From Flavobacteriaceae bacterium (GTDB lineage Bacteria; Bacteroidota; Bacteroidia; Flavobacteriales; Weeksellaceae), in assembly GCA_031273305.1 (NCBI GenBank), contig JAISSC010000002.1:1-9683 (forward strand): a stretch of 9,683 bases of DNA. Reading direction: 5' to 3'. The position numbers and the translations under genes were made by a program. Of the stretch, positions 1-8,100 are shown piece after piece; the stretch's first letter is position 1, and each line of letters opens with the position of its first letter. The notes beneath the pieces were generated by a model. That model ran no database searches and was not told the origin of the DNA. It saw only the letters and a program-made list of their open reading frames with translations.

Positions 1-13
1 AACGTCATAGTGG

Positions 14-37
14 GTTGTATGCCGTCAGGTATACAAC
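14..37. repeat. Hairpin-forming inverted repeat
   Basis: GTTGTATGCC (14-23) pairs with GGTATACAAC (28-37) around the loop GTCA. Nine of the ten positions are Watson-Crick pairs and one is a G-T wobble (21/30). No T-run follows on either strand, so it is not a standard rho-independent terminator. It could be the end of a neighbouring repeat element or an RNA structure at the 3' end of a gene outside the window. Confidence 0.4.
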
Positions 38-137
38 AAACAATAATCATTTAAAATTCAATTAATTAAATATACGAATTAGAACCTTTTATAAATCTCT
101 TATCCCGAACTCACGTTAAATAATAAGATAAAGCTCG

Positions 138-343
138 CCTGACTTTGACTATGCTACACCCTAAATGATTTTTTGAAAGCCCGGAGGGCGGAATCTTCAT
201 AACCGCAGGTCAGCGACCTGCGGTTATGAAAATCAAGCCTTTCAGGCTTCTGCCTGCGACACCCATTTCGTTGCTGCAAAAATTGTAAAACACTGATTAT
301 TACATTGTTACAAAATTGAGTTTTTTAAAGTGTCAAAGTCAGG
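138..343. repeat. Putative MITE/REP-like element bounded by a 12-bp inverted repeat
   Basis: CCTGACTTTGAC at 138-149 is the exact reverse complement of GTCAAAGTCAGG at 332-343, giving a 206-bp unit with perfect 12-bp termini. Three palindromes lie inside it (see 179-249). There is no open reading frame of useful length, so if it is mobile it must be moved in trans by a transposase encoded elsewhere. No clear target-site duplication is visible outside the termini (left flank AAGCTCG, right flank AGGATAA). The insertion may therefore be old, or the repeats may belong to a longer unit reaching outward. The structure is seen directly; the mobile-element reading is inference. Confidence 0.5.
179..249. 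repeat. Three tandem palindromes, central perfect 16-bp stem
   Basis: The first hairpin is GCCC-GGA-GGGC at 179-189. The second is a perfect 16-bp stem, 196-211 paired with 215-230 around the loop AGC. Beyond a C/A mismatch at 195/231 its arms pair for two more bases. The third is AAGCCT-TTC-AGGCTT at 235-249. All three have trinucleotide loops and GC-rich arms, and none has a T-run after it, so they do not look like terminators. Strings of short GC-rich palindromes of this kind are a common intergenic repeat type in Bacteroidota genomes and may be substrates of REP-associated (Y1/IS200-like) transposases. The copy number in this genome cannot be seen from one window. Confidence 0.75.
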
Positions 344-369
344 AGGATAATTAATTTGTAAACCTCTGC

Positions 370-387
370 CCGATTTTATCCAATCGG
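370..387 (-). terminator. Weak hairpin immediately after the recQ stop
   Basis: CCGATT (370-375) pairs with AATCGG (382-387) around a 6-nt loop. The stem begins directly after the recQ stop codon on the minus strand. The sequence beyond it on that strand (GCAGAGGTTTAC) lacks a proper T-run, so intrinsic termination would be weak. It may instead protect the mRNA 3' end. No better recQ terminator was found further out, apart from the strong palindrome at 196-230. Confidence 0.25.
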
Positions 388-2589
<2,202 letters not shown>

Positions 2590-2610
2590 TCTTTAACTTT
2601 AGTTTTTTTT

Positions 2611-2618
2611 TAAATTTG
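2611..2618 (+). promoter_or_regulatory. Candidate Bacteroidota -7 box (TAAATTTG) for kdsD-tatC
   Basis: TAAATTTG is a perfect match to the TAnnTTTG -7 element used by the primary sigma factor of Bacteroidota. It would place the transcript start near 2624 and leave a leader of about 50 nt before the TTG start of kdsD. No convincing -33 TTTG/TTG lies 19-21 bases upstream, so the assignment rests on the -7 box alone. The box is only 21 bp from the recQ start codon, so transcription in the two directions may interfere. Confidence 0.4.
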
Positions 2619-2674
2619 TCATTTAGAACTCTAAAAATACAACATAATTTTTAAACAAAAAAATATTATTTATT

Positions 2675-3637
2675 TTGGAAAATGAAAAAATTTTAAATGC
2701 GGGCAAAGATACCGTTTTATTTGAAATAAACGAATTGCAGTCTTTATATAACCGATTGGGGGACGATTTCTTAGAAGCCGTGCGCTATATCCTTAATTCT
2801 AAAGGCAAATTAGTGCTGTGTGGCATCGGGAAGAGTGCACATATAGCCAATAAATTAGTAGCTACTTTTAACTCTACCGGAACTCCTTCACAGTTTTTGC
2901 ACGCAGCAGAGGCTAAACACGGAGATTTGGGATTGTTATCAAAGGATGATGTAGTACTATGCATATCTAACAGCGGCACTTCTTCCGAAATTCAGGAAAT
3001 CGTGCCTTTTTTAAAGGAATACTCCGGAGTATTAATTGCCATGACTGCCAATAAGAACAGCCTGTTGGCGGAACTGGCGGAAGTAATATTGGATACTTAT
3101 ATCGAAAAGGAAGCAGACCCCAACAACCTTGCACCTACTACATCCACCACAGTTCAGTTAGCTTTAGGGGATGCACTGGCAATAGCTTTGCTTAAGGCTA
3201 AAAACTTTAAATCGTCAGATTTTGCTAAATATCATCCGGGAGGAGCATTAGGGAAGAAGCTACTTTGGAAAGTCGAGCAATTAATAAAACCTGACAGGAA
3301 GCCGGAAGTTCATCTATCTGCTCATCTCAAAGAAATCATTAATTCATTGACCTATTCTTCCTACGGAATTACAGTAGTAACCGAGAATGATAAGATAATA
3401 GGAGTGATAACTGATGGAGACCTGCGGAGAACTCTGGCTAAAGATATAGATTACAACCAAATAACTGCAAAAGACATTATGTCTACCACTCCCAAAACGG
3501 TTCAGAAAAATGAGCTGGCAAGTAAAGCCTTTGAGCGGTTAAGGGATAATCTGATAGGTCAATTAGTGGTTATGGACGGAGAACAATATATTGGAATTAT
3601 AGATTTACATACCCTTTTAGAGCATGGTTTCAAATAA
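2675..3637 (+). CDS. kdsD: D-arabinose 5-phosphate isomerase (KpsF/GutQ/KdsD family)
   Basis: The enzyme interconverts D-ribulose 5-phosphate and D-arabinose 5-phosphate, the first step toward CMP-Kdo for lipopolysaccharide, in the cytoplasm. It has 320 residues, the usual family length. The N-terminal SIS sugar-phosphate isomerase domain (about 35-175) carries GIGKSAH (50-56), SNSGTSSE (98-105), EADPNNLAPTTSTT (146-159) and YHPGGALG (186-193). Two CBS repeats follow at about 204-258 and 266-320. Lys53, Glu105, Glu146 and His187 align, with a constant offset of six, with the K59, E111, E152 and H193 that I recall as the E. coli KdsD active-site residues. The start is TTG: an in-frame stop lies at 2645, no in-frame ATG or GTG follows before the conserved N-terminal helix, and the nearby ATG at 2682 is out of frame and stops after four codons. 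ATT at 2672 is a less likely alternative. The gene probably forms an operon with tatC, 37 bp downstream. Confidence 0.95.
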   Translation: MENEKILNAGKDTVLFEINELQSLYNRLGDDFLEAVRYILNSKGKLVLCGIGKSAHIANKLVATFNSTGTPSQFLHAAEAKHGDLGLLSKDDVVLCISNSGTSSEIQEIVPFLKEYSGVLIAMTANKNSLLAELAEVILDTYIEKEADPNNLAPTTSTTVQLALGDALAIALLKAKNFKSSDFAKYHPGGALGKKLLWKVEQLIKPDRKPEVHLSAHLKEIINSLTYSSYGITVVTENDKIIGVITDGDLRRTLAKDIDYNQITAKDIMSTTPKTVQKNELASKAFERLRDNLIGQLVVMDGEQYIGIIDLHTLLEHGFK

Positions 3638-3674
3638 AATGGTAACTTCGCAAAGTTCTTAGTGAAAAATATCA

Positions 3675-4511
3675 ATGGATAAAAAGAAAAAGGTCAACAC
3701 AGGTAGTATGCCGTTTCTGGCTCATGTTGGAGTATTAAGAAAGCATCTTCTGCGTTCGTTAGTTGCAATTTGTGCAGGGGCAGCATTTATAGGATATAAA
3801 ATGCATTTTGTCATGGATACTATTATTTTCGGCCCGATACATAAAGATTTTATCACCTTTAGGATCATGAATGCCGTAAGCCGGTTCTTTAGTTCCAGAG
3901 ATGCCTTTGTTATGCCGGAACAATTCCCTATACAGGTTCGCAGAATTTTTGAACAACTTAATACGGCTTTTTATATTGCTATGGTCGGAGGGTTTATCTT
4001 GGTTTTTCCTTATGTAATATATGAAATGTGGAAATTTATCTCTCCGGGACTAAAACCTAACGAGAAAAAAAACTCCGTTGCATTCTTCATAACTACCTAC
4101 TTCCTTTTTATTCTTGGGTGTAGCTTCGGTTATTTTCTGGTAACTCCCCTCACTATGCACTTTGGTTATTTCTTCAACCTGTCGGATGTTATTAAAGTAA
4201 ATATTGACCTGTCCAGCTATATAAGCATTTTATTACAAACCGTGCTGGGCATGGGACTGGTCTTTCTTCTTCCCATAATTGTATATGTGCTGACCAGTAT
4301 AGGAATTTTAACGCCTAAATTCCTGAAAACCTATCGTCGACATGCCGTAGTTATTATATTAATTATCGCAGGATTTATAACTCCGGGAGATATTCCTTCC
4401 ATGCTGGTGGCTTCCTGCCCTCTTTATCTGCTCTACGAAGCAAGTATACTGGTTTCCGCCATTGTATATAAACGAAATCAATCCGACAGCCGGGAAATTA
4501 TTCCTCAATAA
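3675..4511 (+). CDS. tatC: Sec-independent protein translocase TatC, divergent
   Basis: This integral inner-membrane core of the twin-arginine translocase recognises signal peptides and recruits TatA. It has 278 residues with six predicted membrane segments at about 25-43, 99-118, 135-157, 181-209, 223-236 and 240-264. The long first periplasmic loop is typical of Bacteroidota. Family signatures are FPYVIYEMWKFISPGLKPNE (111-130), containing the counterpart of E. coli E103 (Glu130), and YRRHAVVIILI and ITPGD (Asp239, counterpart of D211). Several usually conserved positions are changed. The N-terminal HLxEL motif is HVGVL (17-21), so the E15 counterpart is Val20. FExP is FLLP (197-200), so the E170 counterpart is Leu198. 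TPPDxxSQ is TPGDIPSM (236-243), so the Q215 counterpart is Met243. The frame is intact and the hydrophobic pattern is preserved, so it is not an obvious pseudogene. No tatA lies in the window. The ATG start lies 37 bp after kdsD, and A-rich sequence precedes it. Confidence 0.93.
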   Translation: MDKKKKVNTGSMPFLAHVGVLRKHLLRSLVAICAGAAFIGYKMHFVMDTIIFGPIHKDFITFRIMNAVSRFFSSRDAFVMPEQFPIQVRRIFEQLNTAFYIAMVGGFILVFPYVIYEMWKFISPGLKPNEKKNSVAFFITTYFLFILGCSFGYFLVTPLTMHFGYFFNLSDVIKVNIDLSSYISILLQTVLGMGLVFLLPIIVYVLTSIGILTPKFLKTYRRHAVVIILIIAGFITPGDIPSMLVASCPLYLLYEASILVSAIVYKRNQSDSREIIPQ

Positions 4512-4529
4512 TAAACAGGGTTTTTATGA

Positions 4530-4685
4530 ATGGAAGCTGCTACGCCCACCAATGACGGACTAACTTATTGTTTATCAATGTATTGCGCTAAATACCTGCC
4601 GATAGGCAATGTAACAGGTTCCCCCACATTAGACAATAAAAAAGCCCTCTTAATAAGGATAACAGGGCTTAATTTTTGGTTTTAA
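4530..4685 (+). CDS. Doubtful 51-residue ORF downstream of tatC
   Basis: An ATG at 4530, nine bases after an AGGG, opens a 51-codon frame ending in TAA at 4683-4685. The predicted peptide begins MEAATPTNDGLTY, contains YLPIGNVTGSP near its middle and ends in NFWF. It has no signal peptide and resembles no family I know. The last fifteen or so codons coincide with a terminator hairpin, which argues against a real gene. The minus strand over the same block is also open for over 30 codons (to TAA at 4570-4572), so the block may be a conserved RNA, repeat or gene remnant whose frames are open by chance. Confidence 0.18.
   Translation: MEAATPTNDGLTYCLSMYCAKYLPIGNVTGSPTLDNKKALLIRITGLNFWF
4642..4677 (+). 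terminator. Rho-independent terminator after kdsD-tatC, possibly bidirectional
   Basis: AAGCCCT (4642-4648) pairs with AGGGCTT (4664-4670). After a C/C mismatch a further three pairs (4650-4652 with 4660-4662) continue the stem, leaving a 7-nt loop. The stem is followed by AATTTTT on the plus strand and preceded by an A-run at 4638-4643. On the minus strand GGGCTTTTTT makes an even better terminator. It lies about 130 bp after the tatC stop and would isolate the kdsD-tatC transcript from the downstream gene. Confidence 0.7.
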
Positions 4686-5178
4686 AAAAGATTAATAACC
4701 TATGATTAGTTATTTTCTATTAATAAAGTTATTCAATGTTGTATTTTTTTGACCGTGCAAATGTCATTATTAAATCACTACGCTTAATATAAAACAGTAT
4801 AAATATTATTTATCGCACTATGTTTAAAATAAATTAAGCTAAAATATAAGAACCTCCATTTTACTTTTACTTTATAATAATAAGCACACTACAACGTTTC
4901 TATTAAATTCAAAATAGATTCAAAAAGTATGTTTAATACGGTAAAAAATACATAATTTTAACCCATAGTACTCGTATCATTTTTGATGTATCAGGTAATT
5001 ACGAAGATAAAATTCAGGACTTTCAATGAGATATAATTTTTTAATAACCTGATAATCAATTATATAATTCATGTAATATACTGCGGGCATAATTTTATTA
5101 TTGTTTTAATGAATTAAAAAGCAGATAAATAATAATGTAAGGTAAATCAGTAAAATTGAATAAATAACCCCAAATAAT
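4686..5178. other. Very AT-rich spacer upstream of the macroglobulin gene
   Basis: About 490 bp have roughly one quarter G+C and stop codons in all frames. I see no gene, tRNA or strong hairpin; the best inverted repeat is AATAAC/GTTATT (4694-4699 and 4709-4714). The stretch must hold the promoter of the gene at 5179. The best -7-like boxes are TATTATTG (5096-5103) and CATTTTTG (4978-4985), each one mismatch from TAnnTTTG and neither with a clear -33 partner. A 30-codon run without a start codon (about 4936-5028, ending TGA) reads like protein (for example FDVSGNYEDKIQDFQ) but is too short to judge. It could be a decayed gene tail. Confidence 0.6.
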
Positions 5179-8100
5179 ATGAGAAGGATTTTTTTATTTT
5201 TAATTATTTTGTTAACTCATTTCGCTATGGCACAGAAGTTTAATTACGAACAAAAATGGAAAGAGATTGAACAATTATCTAAGGAAGGAAATGTGAAAAC
5301 CCTTCTTCCTAAAGTAAATGAAATTTATTCTCAAGCCAAAAAAGAGAATAATACCCCTGAGATTATCATTGCCCTGCTCTATCGGTCTCAAATAATTTCC
5401 CATACCGAAGAAGATGACGAACAGGATTCATACAAGCCGGTAATTCAGGATTTTGAAAAGGAAATATCTCAATCAAAGGGAATTACCCGACTAATTCTGC
5501 AATCTCTCCTTGCCGGAATTTATCAAAATTACAGTGAGGTCAATCGGTGGAAAAGACAAGATATTACGGAAGCACAAACTCTTTCTGATGACATCAGTAC
5601 GTGGACTTCCAATCAGTTGTTACAAAAAAGTCTGACCTTATATAAGGAGTCCGTTCAGGATAAAGAGCTTATTCAAAAAGAGAGAACCGAAAACTGGAAG
5701 AAAATACTTACCACAGACGAAGACATAAACCTCTACCCTACTTTATATGATATTTTGGTCAACCGCTACATCAATGCTCTTTCAAACAGGAGCACGGATA
5801 TTACCTATCTTGAAGAAGCAGACGGAGCTGTTAAAATCAATAAAGACAGTATTATAAAAGACCTAATTTCGGACTTGCTGAAATTTCACCAAAATGATTC
5901 CGACAGGTCAGCTTTTTTAAATATCAAATTAAGTGAGATTACCAAATTATCAGCCAATAATAATCTCGAACAAATATCCGAACAGGTATTAAAATTAGCC
6001 GAATCTCATCCTGACGATAAATTTTCCGCATATCTATATTATTCCGCTGCGCGGAACATTATCAATTCGGATAAGCTCAAAGCGTTTAATATTTGTAAAA
6101 AAGTTACTTATACAAAAAATAATTCGTGGTCGGGCAATTGCAAAAACCTTCAGGAAGAAATACAAAGTATATCTTTAACTTCTTCCATAGATGCCGTACT
6201 TCTCCCGAATGAAAATATCCCGCTTACTTTGGGTACGACCAACTTAGATAAGGTGTATTACCGTATATATGAGGTAAATCCGGGAGTGTATTCGGAAATA
6301 ACGATAAAAAACTCCACTACGGATAGAGATGGCATTTTTTCAACTTCAAATAAAAAACGGATAAAAAACGGAACGATAGAATTAAAGCATTTTGATGATT
6401 TTGCTTCTCATAATACCCTCGTAAAACTGGATGGATTGCCCAAAGGAAACTATTTAATCGAATTTGCCAATACTCCTGATTTTAATCCGGCAAAAGACGG
6501 CACAAAAAATCTATTAGGTCAATCATATTTTATGGTAAACGACCGAACTTTAGTTGAATTAGGAGACTATCAAAACCCATCATACCAGTTGCTTAACCGC
6601 AAGACCGGGAAAATTTTACCTAATCAATCCCTTACATTTTTCCGTAGGTTGAATTTTTCCAATAAGGCTCCACGTATTTTATCCGAACCTTTATCCATAA
6701 AAACAGATGCTAACGGAATCCTGAAATTATCAGGTATTATAAAAGAAGACAGTTACAACTATCTTTATCTGTATGAGCCTGAATCGGGGTCTTATATACA
6801 ACTTCCCTCACGGTATTACTACAAAGAAAACGATGACAGTTATGAGATTACCGACAGAATAGTTTCTTTTTTTACCGACCGTGCTATATATCGTCCCGGA
6901 CAAAAAGTATATTTTAAGGCTATACTTTACACAAAAAATAAAGGAACCGCAACCGCCGCCAAGAATGAGAAAGTAACCATATACCTGAACAATCCTAACG
7001 GAGAAGAAGTTTCATCCATAGAATTGACCTCTAACAAGTACGGCAGCATATTTGGGGAATTTATCCTTCCACAGGGAGGCTTAACCGGAAATTATTCTCT
7101 GGAATCCGATTTTAGCAATGAAGATCATTATTTCTCCGTAGAGGAATATAAACGTCCGAAGTTTGAAGTTACTCTGGATAAACCTGAAGGAGAATATACA
7201 CTGGAAAAAGAAGTAATAACCACAGGAAAGGCTGTTTCATATGCAGGGGTTCCCATCTCAACGGCTAAGGTAATATATCGGGTAGAAAGACAGGAGATAT
7301 TCCCTTTTTATCGGGGATATTTTCCGTCGTATTCTTCATCGCCGGAGACAATAACACAGGGAGAAACTCTCACAAATGATGAGGGAAAGTTTACCGTTCC
7401 ATTTACGGCAAAACCCAAAGATGCCAGAAAAGATAAAGAATACCGTACTTACACTTATACGGTATATGCAGACGTTACGGATATTAATGGCGAAACTCAT
7501 TCTGCTGAAACGAAAGTTACTATCGGAGACCTGCCAAAGAAACTGACCCTTATCATTCCCGATACTTCTACTCAGAAAGATTTTACTAAGGTAGTTATTA
7601 ATTCCACCAATTTAAATGAGGTGAAGGAGCCTTCTCAGGGTAAATTATTCCTCACAAGACTAATTAGTCCTGCACGGATTATTTTACCTAATAAAATTCA
7701 TTCCGTTCCTGATTACCAGTTATATGATGAATCCATATTTACACAGTATTTTCCTCATTTGCCCTATTCGGAAGAAGAACAAAATCCGCAATCTTGGAAG
7801 AAAGAAAATAATCCGGTTATTTATGACTTTGATACTAAAAACTCGGATACGATAAACCTGAAATCCAAACTATCCAAAGGATACTATCTGGTGGAAGCAT
7901 TGACCCTGTATGGGAAAGACAGCATCAGAACACAGAAAATAATTGAAATTCTGGATGATAAAACATTAAAATCCACAGATAACTTATTCTTTTCCGTTTC
8001 AACTCCGAAGCCTTCTTATAAAGCCGGAGATATTATAGAAATTAATTTCTTCTCCGACCTGAAGGAGGCAACGGCTGTTTTGCATCTGGAAAGTGGAAAT

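Larger units (their letters stand above)
1..387. other. Gene-free left flank with palindromic elements
   Basis: No reading frame here looks like a protein. The stretch lies beyond the 3' end of recQ, so it is a downstream spacer for that gene. It contains a hairpin at 14-37, an AT-rich stretch at about 40-110, the inverted-repeat-bounded palindrome cluster at 138-343, and a short hairpin touching the recQ stop codon. The GC-rich palindromes stand out against the AT-rich surroundings. No tRNA, rRNA or CRISPR structure was seen. What gene, if any, lies to the left cannot be told. Confidence 0.7.

Noticed and set aside
1..387. CRISPR array, tRNA or attachment site in the left flank
   Set aside because: The palindromes differ from each other and are not evenly spaced direct repeats with spacers. 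No cloverleaf or anticodon arm can be drawn, and no integrase or tRNA gene is present.
2704..2711. Minus-strand TATCTTTG as the recQ promoter
   Set aside because: It matches TAnnTTTG perfectly, but it lies within kdsD, has no -33 partner and implies a leader of about 110 nt. An 8-base degenerate motif occurs often by chance, so it is not annotated as a feature.
3642..3656. Short AACTT/AAGTT hairpin between kdsD and tatC as a terminator
   Set aside because: The stem has only five pairs, mostly A-T, and no T-run follows. With a 37-bp gap, co-transcription is more likely.
4570..4685. Minus-strand gene ending LPIGRYLAQYIDKQ at TAA 4572-4570
   Set aside because: The frame runs only about 37 codons from the upstream stop, has no ATG and overlaps the terminator hairpin. 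It is kept only as a possible remnant in the findings.
4742..4751. TA followed by seven T and G as a -7 promoter box
   Set aside because: The spacing between TA and TTTG is two bases too long and the site is over 420 bp from the next start codon.
4936..5028. Possible gene tail ending FDVSGNYEDKIQDFQ
   Set aside because: It is a 30-codon run between stops in AT-rich DNA with no start codon and no family match that I can recognise, so chance is the simplest explanation.
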